This document shows positions 1 through 13,800 of a stretch of DNA of 64,000 nucleotides, one piece after another; position 1 is the stretch's first letter; each line of letters opens with the position of its first letter. The stretch lies in the NCBI GenBank assembly GCA_023846275.1, contig CM043878.1:11167501-11231500 (forward strand), in the 5' to 3' direction. The translations under genes were made by a program, and so were the position numbers. The notes beneath the pieces were generated by a model. The model did not search any database. It had not been told where the DNA came from and worked only from the letters and a program-made list of their open reading frames with translations. This stretch comes from Vanilla planifolia (taxonomy: Eukaryota; Streptophyta; Magnoliopsida; Asparagales; Orchidaceae).

Positions 1-1796
1 TAGAGATTGGTTGTGATCATGCCTTATGTGAGGGAGTGATTATATATAATGAAAGATTAAACAATGATCTTCTTTAGAGATTTCCTGCTTTTTATATTTT
101 GATAACAATGCAGTAGTGCGTATGTTGAAGTTATTCTAAAAAAATGTATTGTTTTAATGATTTATTGCATCATATGCATTTATATGGACAATGTTCACAC
201 CTAAACATCTAACAATTTTTGTAGTTCATAATTAAAAAAGAGCCTATTAAAAATGCTGATCAGTGAAGTCTAAATAAACAAATAGAATGAGCGTTACACA
301 ATGAGAATGTTGAAATGGATTAATGTTATGATTGAAGGTATATGATTAAAAATAAGTTTATTTGGAAGGTGCAGCACAGATTGGGGACATGGTTGGAGAA
401 AATAAAATTAGATGGTTAAAATGTATTAAACTTAGACTACTTAATGGTTTTGTTAAAAGTTAGAAAATAGCATGCAAAAAATTCATGAAAAACGACTACT
501 TAAAAGCACAAAATGTGCTTGTATATTAAGTAGGACTTGTTAATGGATAGAATATAATTGCATTGAAGCATTTATATATTGGTACAAAATGATAGACAAT
601 TTTCTGTGATTTATTCCCCTGTTTTGTTTGTAGCTGGGGATGTCAAACCTACCCAAATTGTTGTGTTATGGCAGTCTATTTTGTGTTGCATCCATGCCTT
701 ATTGCCGAATCCTCTTTCACCTCAATGTAAGGGGATGTTGGGGCAGTGCATTAGGACTTTAAGCATCATATTTGAAGCATGTTTGGCATCTTGAATGTTT
801 TAATAAATGAAAGAAAATTTGGACTACACATCCAAAGATTGGGGTGCTTGAGAGTGATGTGACATCCTGTAAAACTTCTTTGTGTTTACAAAGGTATGAC
901 TCTTTTGCTCTGGTAGATTTTCATGGCACTTCTACCAAGCTACCTCCTTTGTCCTTTAATCTTTCATCTCATTTTCAAATAAACGCACAATCGTCTTCTT
1001 ATTTTTAAATTTTTTTTCATGCCGTATTCATGGCCACTTTCAAAACATTTTGAAAACATAACCTTTATATTTTATAAGCTTGATCTTCTATGCTTCAAGT
1101 TTGTTCTTGTTTTCTAATATCCAGATTTCTTTGACTTGGAACTTTCTTGTCTAAAATTTGTCAAAAGACTATTATTCCTGCAAGTATCTGTTTTTTAATG
1201 TTTTATCTTATCTAAGGTGTTCTAAATCTAATGAAACTTTTCAGCATAATGGTTGAGTGTTTCCTTTACAATTTTCTTTGTTCAATTTTTTCTTTGAAAA
1301 GTATTTGTACTTGAATTTTTAATACCTTCAACTGAAAATTTTCTGAAATCTCAGATTTTTTTTGTCCAAGCTTATTATTTTCTCACAACCTCAAAATTAA
1401 TCACTTGAAAATTTTAGGTTTTTTAGATTTTTTTTTTCAAGATTTATAACTTTATTTTGAAAGTTTTCTGATGTTCAGTTTTCTTTAGTTTTGATCATAA
1501 CTTTTTTCCAGTTTTCTCTTAATTTTTCTCTTCTTTGTTTTCTTCCATTGTCTCCCCTTTTTCTTCACTTTTGCAACCCCTGATAGTATTAAAAGTTTGG
1601 ACTATATACTCTCCCAGCCATGCCACATTAGTTGGGTTATCATTCATATACTATGTTACTTTGTTTCATTTTTATATTACTTGTTTTTAACAAATAAATT
1701 GTTCTAGTTTTTAATAGGAATAAAATATGTAGTGAGTTTAGAATTTTATTATATAGTTGTACAACTTCCACTTGACCAATTTTGATTATCTTGTAG
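1..1796. other. AT/T-rich non-coding DNA upstream of PTAC3 window exon 1 (probably intron)
   Basis: I see no homologous coding block on either strand; the short open frames here are unconserved. Bases about 940-1560 are strongly T-rich on the + strand. Because pTAC3 needs about 270 more N-terminal residues, this is most likely part of an upstream intron. Confidence 0.5.
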
Positions 1797-1860
1797 GCCA
1801 CTTGTGGAATACCAGAAATAGCTTTTGCCACATTCGAAAACATGGAATATGGGGGGGAAG
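1797..1860 (+). CDS. PTAC3: PTAC3 window exon 1
   Basis: This 64-nt exon encodes ATCGIPEIAFATFENMEYGG plus Glu and the first base of the next Asp codon. It follows a CTTGTAG acceptor and ends at GAAG|GTACAA, so the downstream intron is phase 1. The peptide matches the conserved pTAC3 block just before the DYMKPD...NWVIQAYTRAE helix. The preceding exon is not visible in bases 1-1796. Confidence 0.88.
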
Positions 1861-4800
1861 GTACAAATAATTATTTAAGTATGTTTTATTAGAATCTTTA
1901 TTGTACTTTTTAAGTTTCATGTCATTTTGACATTTTGCAACTTAAACATTTTACTTATAATGTATTCATTATTTTGTAAAGCTGAGATCTGTGAGACCCT
2001 GGATGATGCTCATCGAACAAAAACGGCTTATGTTCTTAATTGGTCTTAATAAAAACTTGATTGATGTTTGAGGGAGAGTTTTACCTATTGTGTCGACACA
2101 AAGTCTGTTGAAGGGTTTGCCAAGGTGAGCCGAGAAGAGAGCCAAAAGAAAATCATTTTGGGGACCCAAAATCTATCTAACAATTCTGAGATTGTTGTTT
2201 TTGCTGCTTGGGAAGTGAATCGTCTTCAAATAATGACAAAGGAGTAAGGTGTGACCATTGGCACAAGTTAGGTCACACAAAAGACAAGTGATGGAACCTT
2301 CATGGTAAACTAGGTAATTGTAGATCCTTGAAGCTGAAAGAGTTCAAGGGAAATGCAACAAACACCAAAAACAAAAATAAGCCTGCCCCTTCTTGTTGAC
2401 AAAGTGCAAATGAATTTTCTACACAAAATGTTTGACCAGCTTTAAAGTAGTCCCTTCTTATCCTCCATTATTGCCATTAGAACGTAGTACATAAAATAAA
2501 TACTCTATATGCTCTTAATTGAGACAAGAAAAATGTATAAATTTTAAACTCTAGGATAGCTAATCACATGAATGGAGATTCAAGTCTATTATTTAATTTT
2601 GACACTTGGGTCGTGCACATTGTTGATGGGACACAATCACAAGTTGTAGGAATATGAGCAGAAGAATTAACTCAAAATTTGGTACTCAACTATGTGTTTT
2701 TTTTAATTTAGATTGTAACTTGCTTATTAGTAAAATTACTCTGGATTTTAGTTATCTTACTAGTTTTTTCAAAACTTGATGTGAATTTTAGAATTTCGGT
2801 TTGGAGACGATTATTTGTACTACTAGGTAGTATTTGGGGTTATTCTTGTTCATAGGTTAGCAACTCTCTAATTTGACAAGTTTAATAAGTTGATAGTTCA
2901 AGTTGTTAGACTTCCTCGTTCAATGCTTTTATTTTCAAAAATCAAATCATGTTTTGGCATTTTTTATTAGGCATCTAAATTTTGTTTATCTTGAAAATTT
3001 ATTCCCATCATTATTTAAAAATAAGAGCTCGTGATTGTTTCAATGTGAAGTGTGTTAGTTTGTAAAACAAGTCAAATTCATTTCAAAATCTGTTACACGA
3101 ACCATCTTGTCCTTTTTTGCCATGATTCATAGTGATGTGTGGAGACCTTCATACATCAAACATTTTTATAGATCTTGTGGATTTATTTCCTTTATAGATG
3201 ATCATGCTAGATGGACTTGGGCATTCCTTCTAAAAGAAAAATCTGGAGTAGATCAATTTTTTGAAAACTTCAATATCATAATCCAAACATACTTCACCAT
3301 AAAAATCCAAATTTGAGAATTGGTATTGCCAAGGAACATGGACTACTTTAAATCAATTATGGAGAGTATTTTTAAAGATGAAGAATTATGTGCCAATGCT
3401 CTTGTGTTGACACTTCGCTACAAAATAATATTGTTGAAAGAAAAAAATCACCTTTTCGAAGTTGCTCTATCTCTTTAATTCTTCATCAATGTTTCCAAAC
3501 ATTTTTAGAGAGATGTTATTCTTGCAACAACCTACTTCATTAATCATTATATCATTTTGAGTCTTAAAATTTGAACTCCCCTGGAAGTGCTTTTGAAAAA
3601 CCATCTTCACACTTAGGGCATGACACTTCCTTTCAAAGTTTTTGGATATTAATATTTGTTCATATTTACCTTTATAATTGTGGAAAACTCGATTTTCAAT
3701 CTCAATATATATTTGTCGGGTATTCAACACTTTAGAAGGGATACAAATATTTCTCTCAAAACATAAAAAATATTATTATATAGTGGATGTTATATTCTCA
3801 AGGAGACGGTATGCCGAACAAGGGGAAGAATCAAGTGTAGTGAGTATGTTTGAACTTAGATCTAATCTAAATCTAATGAGTGATAGTAATGTTTCTTTTC
3901 TTGAAAAATGTTTCTAGTGAAAATATAAGGGATGTTTTGAGTTAGTTAATTGTGCTTAGGAAGGTTGTTAGATGTACATAACGTGCCCTTCATATTTATA
4001 TCTTATACAAGAATTTTCTTATTGATATTTCAAGCATTTGTTACTAATTTAGATGTAGTTCACCATTATTTAGGAGGCTGATGAAACTCCTATTGGGAAA
4101 GTGATTGTGATGGGTTGAGATTTGTGCCTTTAAAAAAATCAAATTTGGGAAATGACAGTTTCTTTTAGGGAAAAAGTTTTGGGTTCAAATGGATTTCTAC
4201 CATCAAAATAAGGAGAATGGAAGCAAGCTAGTATTGTTATAAAAGGCTTCACTTAATCTTATGACATTGATACTAAAGAACCTACATTTTAATTATGGAA
4301 TTACTATTCATGTCATTTTGTTCTCTGTAGCCAACCAGGATTGGCCTATTTTTCAATTGGATGTGAAGAATGATTTCTTAAAATGATGATTGAGGAATAG
4401 TCGTGTACATTTTGATTCTTTTGAGTTTTGAAACTTTAACCAAAGTGAATAAGTATTCAATTTGAAAATTCATTATATGGCCTTAAGCAACTCTAAGAGC
4501 TTGGTTCAAGATTAATCAAAGTTGTGAAACTTCATGTCTACAACTAATGCCCAGTTAATATACTTTTTGTTAAGAGATATCATGAAGGAAAGTTAACCAT
4601 CTTAATTTTTGATGTTGATAACTTAATTGTCATTGAGGATTTTACAAAAAAAAAATGATTGCTTATAAAAGGATTTTGGCAAGTGAATTTGAAATCAAAG
4701 ACTTAGAAAATCTTTGGTACCTTTTAGGAATAGAGTTGGCTTGATCTAGAAGTGGATTTTTTTGCATCTTAGAGAAAGCATGTTCTTGATCTTCTTGATG

Positions 4801-7800
4801 AGTGCAAGATGCTTGGTTGTAAATTAGTAGGCACTTCGATGGAAAACAATTTCAAAGCTTGGAAGAATTAGTGAAGGAGCCCTAGTTGATAATGGTCGAT
4901 GGCAATGACCATTTTGTAAACTAAGTTATTTATCACAAAGTAGGCTAGAAATTGCTTTTTTAGTTAGTGTTGTGTGTCAAATTATGAATGCCAATGGGAA
5001 GAATGTATGGTGGTAGTCTTGCTACTTTGAGTAGCAAAAAATTGTCAATAGTCTTTTGGAGTTTTGAAGTAGAATCTAAGCTGTCACATGGTATTTGTTA
5101 AAGAATATGGGCAAGGTGGTTGCTAGAGGAACTTAAAGTTAAAAGCTAGATGGCTATATGGTGCACTTTTGTGATAACAAATCAACCATCAATAGTGCCG
5201 AAATAATAATCATCATAATAGAGCCAATAATACAGAAATCGATTGGAACTCCATCAAAAATAAGATAGAAGACAACATTATCGAACTAGTCTATACACTT
5301 ACGAGATCTCATGCCATTGACATCTTGAGTAAGGCATTGTCACTGAAAACTTCGATGACCCAAGTTCCAAGCTTGGGAGGGGTAATATCGTCACCCCAAT
5401 TTGAGTAGGAGTATAAAATATCATGAAGCATTTAATTTGTTATGATTAATTATATTTATTTTGTAATTTTGCATTTTTTATGCTTAGGAGATTTGGTTAC
5501 AAGATCAATCTAATATGCTAGTTGGAATTAGGTTAATCCTTTGTTGGTCATAGGAGATGGTATTTGTTTTTTTGTAGGATTTATTAATATTTTAGTCTAT
5601 TATTTTGATGTTTTAATTTTTCTCTCAGATACCCTTTTATTTGAACAACTTTTTAAAATATAAAGGAATTATCTATCTTTATCATTTTTCATATTTTATG
5701 TTTAACATTTTTGGACAGGATGTGAGGCTATTCATCGAATATTTCAATTATCCTTTGTTCAAAAGTTGATGATTAATTTGTGTACAAATTTTTAAAAAGT
5801 ATCAGTTCATCGAGAAATGTGTTGATAATTATCATGAAATTGTTATAGTAGTTATTAATTTAGATGACTCTTGATAAGTCCTTTAAATGCAAGATTTTTT
5901 TTTACTCAACAATTTTTGTGGCCTCTTGAAATATTTGTAACTAATATACTAGCCATAAAAATAGTGGATTCTCCATATTGGCATTGTCATGTTGCATAGC
6001 AACCATGTAAGTATTTAAATGTGTTAATGTGAAAAAATAATAAAAAATCTACATAAGAAAATAACCTCTTTAAAAGTTATAGTGATTATTGAAGTCATAA
6101 CACCACTCAAATATGACAATTGAAGTGAGAATTTTCAAATTACTATGAAATAGTATGTAATGAGCGAGCTTTCGTTATAATAATTGCTAAATTTAATCAT
6201 ATTCATACATGGTTTATTTATAATAGTCTTATATACTAATGTTTTTGAATTTCTTATATATTATTGGGCTATAATTTATCAAGTATGGACATTATTGGGG
6301 AAGAAATTGCATAAACCTAAGGTAATAGGAGTGAAATGCTTTTAAAAAATTTTATATAACATTTATTTAAATGAATTGATATGTCGTGAATTATGTTTGA
6401 TGCAAAAAAATTGGATGCTTAATGATGATTTTGATGCCATTGATGAATTTATTGTTCATTTTGTTGTAATTTTTTGCTTGAAAAGCTGTCTTTTGTGGGA
6501 ACATAGAAACATTGAGGGTGATTATAATTTTGCAGTATACATGATAGTATGGTGTAATCATTGTGATGTGCGTGCAAAGTCTTAAATGGCATCAATTCAT
6601 CAAGAAATGTGATTGATAATTATTGTGAAATGGTTGTGGTTGTTATTCATTTGGATGGCTCCTAATAAGAGCCATTATATGCAAGAGATTTCTTTTTGAC
6701 TCCACAATGATATTTTATTGTGAGCTATTGAAATATTTTTGACTTATATGCTAATCATAAAAATAATGGATTTTGGATATTGGCATTGTTGTGTTGCATG
6801 ATAACCCTTTGGATATTTAAAGGTGGTAATATAAAAAAATATGCAAATCTATATCAAAAGAAAATGGCTCTTTAAAAATGCGAGTGATTATTTTAGTCAT
6901 AAGTAACATTTGTTAAATGAGACAATTGAAACTAAAATTTACAAATTACCATGAAATAGTATGCCATGAATGAGTTTTTGTTATAGTAATTATTAAATTT
7001 AATATTATTGATACTTAGTTTATTTATAATATTATTATGTATTTATTCCATAGTTGCTTCTATAAAACTCACGATTTAGGCAACATATAATTTTCTTTTT
7101 CATTGTTTTTAACAATGTTTTTGTACATTGTTGAGCTATAATGTAGCGAGTATGGATGGAATTCGGAAGGGAAATGCTTAAACCTAAGTCGACAGATGTG
7201 AAATACTTTTAAAAGACTTCTTGCAATATTTATTTAATTTAATTAAGATGTGGTGAACTATGTTTTGTGTAAAATAGTGGGATGTTTAATTTTGTTGATA
7301 CCAATAAAGAATTTATTGTTTTCTTTGTTGTATTTTTTGCTTGAGAAGTTGCCCTTTGAGAGAAATTGTTGTTTATTATAACGTTGAAATAGACATCATA
7401 ATGCAATAGACGTTATTTTTAAGTTTTGTAGCTTCAAAATTGTGGTTGATGTGTGTTTGACTTTGTTGCCTAAATTTATGTTATTTAAACATTTATCCAA
7501 ATTGTTTTTTATTTTTTGTAGATTATATGAAGCCTGATGTTGAGAGCTATAATTGGGTGATCCAGGCTTACACTCGTGCAGAGTCATATGATAGGTGCAA
7601 CATACACTCTCAATTCTCAATTGTTGCTCATTCTATTGAATAAATTTTGTGAATTAGCTTATAATAGATATTTTGATGATGACTTGTTTTTCAAAGATAG
7701 AAAAAGCATTAAATTGTACCTATCTAATTGTAAATTAAGTTAAATTGGTAGAATTCTAGATTGTTATTGTTCCATCCTTTTGGTTAGTTTGTTTTTTGTT

Positions 7801-10800
7801 TTGTTTTTCTCTTTCTCAATTTTAATGACAAACAAACTGGCTTACCCAATTGTTGTGAATAGAAGTTATATTTTATAGCTAGGTGTGCTTGCAATTTGAA
7901 AAGATATTTTTCTAGCTTAGATTTTTCATTGAGATCCATGCCATGCATTGCTCCTTGTTTGTGAAACTCCATAGTGTGCTCCTAATTTGTCAGCCTTTGT
8001 CTTTGCTTCAAATTATGCCATCTTGTGCATTTTTTAAATCTAGTGGAGCAGAATTCGTTACTCATTGGCATTCTGAAATACTCCAACTATGCCCATCTAT
8101 GACTCTAGAGGTTATTAAGGCATTCCATCTTACTAAAAGCATTATTACTATGGTTAAGGCATGCAACGACAACCTTTTCTTAATTGGATTATCCATCTAA
8201 AGAGAAACTAGTTTCCAAGTGATTAATCTAGAAATCTAATTTCTTAGCATTGACCTCCCAATCATAGGTTGGCAATTCAATTTTGGCTTCTACCTTGATA
8301 GATCTAACTTGGCCTTTGCAATTAACGGTGTCTTTGAAGACATTTCCTGCAATGCATACACATAAGCATATGTAATCTTCCACTTTTCACAACTTATATA
8401 TAATATAATTATTTTGTAAGTATATCATAGTTATCTTGAAACATGAGGGCTATTGCTAACTTAAAATAGAAAGAAAGGTATCATTAACTCGAAACCAAAG
8501 TGTTTTTATTGAAAGGGTTCATTAACTTGATTAGCCAATCATATAGTAGAAGAGTATCATTGATTATCATGTGCAATATAAAATTATTACTCATACATAT
8601 GTATTATCTAAAAGGTTAATTTTATTTTGCATTTAATAAAGTACAAGTGATTTTATACCTGATACATAAATAAGTTAAAACTATAACATTTAGAATAGAC
8701 AATTTATCGAAACATTAATAAAAGACAGTAAGAATTAGAGATAAGTCTTGCAAGGCTTTTTTTTTCCCTTGCACTTGTATTTATAAATTGGAAGATCTTT
8801 GATCACTCTAATTGGAGTAAAGTAATCTAAAGACATTCTTTATTGAAGTTTTTGAATTCTTTGATCTCTTTATTGTGATCAGTAGTTTTGCATTTCTTGC
8901 AAACATGATAAAACTATGGCAAGGCTCAAATGAAGTACTTATACTATATGCTTTTTAATAGAACTACTTCGATTAGGAGTTCAATGCAATGGAAATAAGA
9001 TTTGAGTTGTTGGGCTTGGTATTAATCGGTTTAGGAGGTATTAAATGCAATGATTCGATCAATAGAGATACCCACAGTTGAGTTGAGATTACAATAGTGG
9101 TACCCTAAGCAGAATAGACGAGTAGCAATATTAGATGAACTTGGTTGTAAATATGCTCGTTTTGCTTATGATTGTTAGGGTTGGGGTTTCTGTTTTGAAA
9201 TTTTCTTATTTTTTTTCTTGTAATTCACATTGGGATGTTGATTCCTATGAACTTGCTCGGAGTTTAGACGACAAGTTGGTTCATTGTAGTTGAGCACGCA
9301 GTAGAGAGAACATAAATCAAAGAGATTTTTGTATTCCACATTCTGTCAAAAATCAACTAGAGTATTATCTATTTATATTTTATTTAACAATTCATTTAGA
9401 AAATTTATTTTCACGCATATCTTTGCAACATCAGGTCGTGCAAAGGAAATAATTGTTGTATCAATCTTAAGAAGTTTTCAATAAGTCAACTTATAGAGAA
9501 AAAAGGGATCATTGAAGAAGCGTACTAGCAAAATGAGGAAGCAAGATCCAAATAAGCACAATTGGAGACTTGAACTAAGTGAGGAAAAAAGGGACCTCTT
9601 GATTGTTCTTATGGGGGAGTTTCGAAAGTTCCAACTTCCAGACAACCAACACCTGAGGAAATCCTTTTCTCGTTCAAATCGAATTAAAATATATGTAGGC
9701 CTAAGTGTCCAATTGAGAAATTACTCGTTATCCCAATTTACTTAAAACCTTTTCACAAAGACTCCATGTTAGGGTAGTTCGAAGAGAATTTTTCGATGAA
9801 AGCAAACCTGAAATAGTTGGAAAGCTAATTCACATTCTCATCAGAGAAAAGAAGTGTGTTTTTTTTGTAAGTGGTGGCGTCCCTTACAATAGTTGGTTGA
9901 TCAAATGATGAAGATGCGATGGATGTCGATAAGATCCTTAGGGGTAGAAAACTTGGAGTGCAACTGGACGATGTCCATAAAGGATTGTCTTGAACTTGCT
10001 ATAGAGCCCTTGTCAAGATTGTAATTGGCTGCAGTCAGAGAAGAAGATGGGACCGTAACACTTTTAACTACCTGAGCGGAAGATATTGCTGCAGCAGTCA
10101 AAGGCAGAGGAGTAGAAACCAATGTAGAAACAGAAGCCGTAGAAAACAAGACAACGACTAAAGGGGATGGAACGGAGACTGAAGAGGAAGGGTCAACCAT
10201 CGCAACTTGCAGCACATAGCAGCGAGACTTCAACAACAAAGTGTCGACACTTTCCTCTTAAGAATTTTCTTTTTTTTTCTTTACTTAGGTTGTTATTTTC
10301 CCCAAATATTAAGGAGAATGTTGTTAAGCCTCTCTGGATTTTCTCCTCAGTTTGTAGTCTCAATAAACAACAAAATAGTTGGCAAAATGTGAGGCTGAAA
10401 CAAAGTTTCGTGAAAAACTGTGCGTCTCCACTGTTGGACGAGAGGGTCAGACACCTCGTTCTCTTTCACAGACCAACTGAAAGTTGGCAAACATCGTGGC
10501 AGACAGAGCGTAAGAGAAATTAGGTTTTCGTATGAATGAGTCTCATATGAGTCATTAATATCAATAACTGATAATCATCATGTTTAGCAATATAAATATA
10601 TTCAATTAATCTCATATGAATATCTTAAATTTGCAATTCACATTTTATAGTATGCTATTTAATATCTTATCTAGATTATACGACAACTACAAGAATTAAG
10701 CAAATTATAGGTATATCTATCTTATTCTACAGCAACATGCTTAAGATAAATGATTAAAAAGAATAAAGTATGAAACCAATAATATTTAGCATGCATGTAT

Positions 10801-13800
10801 AAAATATAGAAATGACTCACTTTAATCAATAGTTAATATGAGCTCCTAACAACAAAATGTATGTTTATCTCTAACATGAGCCATTTCTTTGAAAACATGA
10901 GTTGGATCCAATCTCTAAGATCCATAGGGTCCCTTGATTTGTAATCAATGAATACAATATTTAACTTAACAAGCATTTTACACAAAAATAACATTACTTA
11001 ATTATTCAACATCAAGTGTTAAATTAATTGTTATACTTAATCGAATGATTAATCAAAGCAATTTAGATCTTGGATGAAAATACGAAATTTTGAAAATGAT
11101 AAGTTTTATTCTCATTTGTTTTCTGAAGAATGTTAATAATTAATGAACCAAATAGCTAAAGTTATATAAAGAATCACAATTAAATAAAATAAGAATAATT
11201 AAATACAATGTGATAGGACTAATTTAGTTTAATCTGGTCCGATTCAATTGAATAGGACTAATTTAGGATCTTTTTTTCAAATCATGTTACAATTTAGAAT
11301 AATGATTGCATTGATAATGTCTAGTCATTTGTGTAGAGATAAAATATCTGAACAATTATTCTTTGGTAGATTTCAACTCCAAGTTTGTTGTTTGGGTTCA
11401 TTGGTTTGTTAATTGGTTTGCATTCAGATTTCCAATATCTTTTAAGAGGCTTGCAATGTTTTTTTATTGAGAAATGATGATCTCTTGTTTTAAAAATGCT
11501 GCCTCAATTTTTGGAGAACAGTTTGGATTCCCTTGTTGTTTTGTCTCGAACTTTTATTGGATTTTTTTTCCCATCATGTTCAGTTTGTTCAAAGCAATGT
11601 CATCCACATACTTAGTAAGTATAATGATTTCTTTAGAAATTTGTTGTTTTGGTGAACAATGGATGATGGTCTTGGTTTTTTTTTTGTATCCCATAGCCAT
11701 TATAGCTTTAATGGCTCCATCATCCAACATTCTTGGTGATTGCTCTAGTGGATGCAATTCCTTTTTTATATAACTTATTGACGACTAACCACTATTTATA
11801 GCCTAGTAAGACTTGGGCATTCGTCCTCTTCTTAAGATTTTTATGTAGGAAGGCATTCTTATATCAAACTGGGTTAGTGACTTATCATTATGGATAAATG
11901 AGAATATAAAAGTGTTTTTATTATGCTCATATTTTTTATGAGTGTAAATATCTCGTGGCAATTTTTTGTGTGCATATGTTTATAGATATTCCTTGTCTGC
12001 TAGACTTGCTTTGTATACCTCTATTGAACCATGTGCTTTAAGCTTCACTTTTAAAAATGCATTTGCATCTTATGGGCTCTTTTTTGTAGATCTCTCATTT
12101 CTCTTGTATTCTTTTTATTCAAAGCTTGTATTTCAACATTTGTAGTAGTTGTTTTTTGAAATTATGATTGCATCCTATATTATGATTGGTTCAGGGTGGT
12201 TGATACATAGCATCTTCTTCTATGATGACAAACTGATATGTAGGTAGGGATATACCTTAAATCCACATGCATGCATTTGACTCAAAAAACAATCTGGTCA
12301 TCTAGTCAATTAATTTATTCTCTTATTTCTACATGTGTAATTTTATAATCCTAGGAATGTTGGATGATGGAGAACATGGGTAGGAAGCTAACTAGTCTAC
12401 CCCTAGGAAGTAGCCACTGAAACACTGGATGGTGGAAAAAGTGCACTCTCGAACCATAATTTGGAAGCAAGGCAGAAGGGAGCTAATGAGGGCAATAACC
12501 TCATGGAGCTCACACCATTGTCACAAGGGGAGCAGTGAAGGTGGCCCCCTAGCCTTTGGCAATAATGAGGCCCCAAGAGCTATCTCGAATGATAATTTCA
12601 ATGCAAGGACAGCATCGCAATTCATCTTGATCTAGCTGGAAGTTGGGGGGATCTATTTTGAAGGGGGTTGAAGAGGGCTGGAGATAGGATTTAATGCTTT
12701 CTTCTTCCCTTAACGCTTTAGATAGTGTCGTGGCAATCAACTTGTGTTTAGGTTTGCAAGGATGGTCCTTTGATGTGATGAATTTCTTTTGGATGATATA
12801 ACAGCTAAGATAGGATGTCACTGATATTTAGTACCTTCTCATATTGGCTTTCTTATTGCAATGTGTAACTCAATGTTTGTTGTGGAACCAATTTAGGTAG
12901 ACTAAAGGTTATTTCATTTTTCCCTTCATTTCCAGGATTGCTCGATCCTTTAGTTTATCTAGAACTAGATCTTTCTTTCTTGAGTTGGCCTGAGAGAATC
13001 AGTTTTAAATATGAATATCGTTGCTTCTATCTTTTTGTGACTTGGATTGTGATGCAGTTTTAGATTCTGAGAGCTTGAATTTTGTAGTTTTATAGACGGC
13101 CTTGACCTTGTTTGAAGTGAAGTTGTGAGGAGTTTTAGAAGGAAAAAAAATATTTTCTACAATTTTCTCCCTTCTAAGATTGGCTTAGTGATATATGGGT
13201 CTATTTTAGCAAAAGTGAATTGTGGAGATGAAAAATTTTTGTTAATTGTTTGATTGGTGCACTTTTATTTTTTCTGTTGTAGAGTATCTCAAAAAGATGA
13301 TCGCTGTAGCTCTTGGATCCAACTTTTCTTGACCATGAATGTGAAAATGAGGCATGTTCAAGAGTTTTTGATGCTTTAAGATTTATTTAGAAATGAGGAA
13401 GGACAAGTACGTGGCTTTTAGAAGTTTACATTGGATGTGTTGCTTGTAGTATTCCCTCCCCCAATATTTTTTTTGAACAATAATTCTTAGATTGTGGATA
13501 GTTGGTGACCATTTTTTTCTTGTTATTATCTTATTTTGGGGTTAGAAACATGAACACTCATGGGTGGTTACCTCTGGAATTCGAGTCACACGCTCTACGA
13601 ATTTTTCAATCAGCAATCAATGTCAAAATGAATTGTCATGTTGATTATGGCTGAAAAAAGCTCCTAGGTTCTTTGTCTCTGGGACTATGATATCTTGTCA
13701 CTATTTGAGATGGAAAATGGTAGATCTTTATTCAATTGAATCTACTGAATTTATATGAGCATGGTTTACTTTCCATTGGAAAGTATTAAGTTGCACATAT

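Noticed and set aside
3107-3316. Possible host gene with FIDDHARWTWAFLLKEK
   Set aside because: This is the integrase core of the copia remnant.
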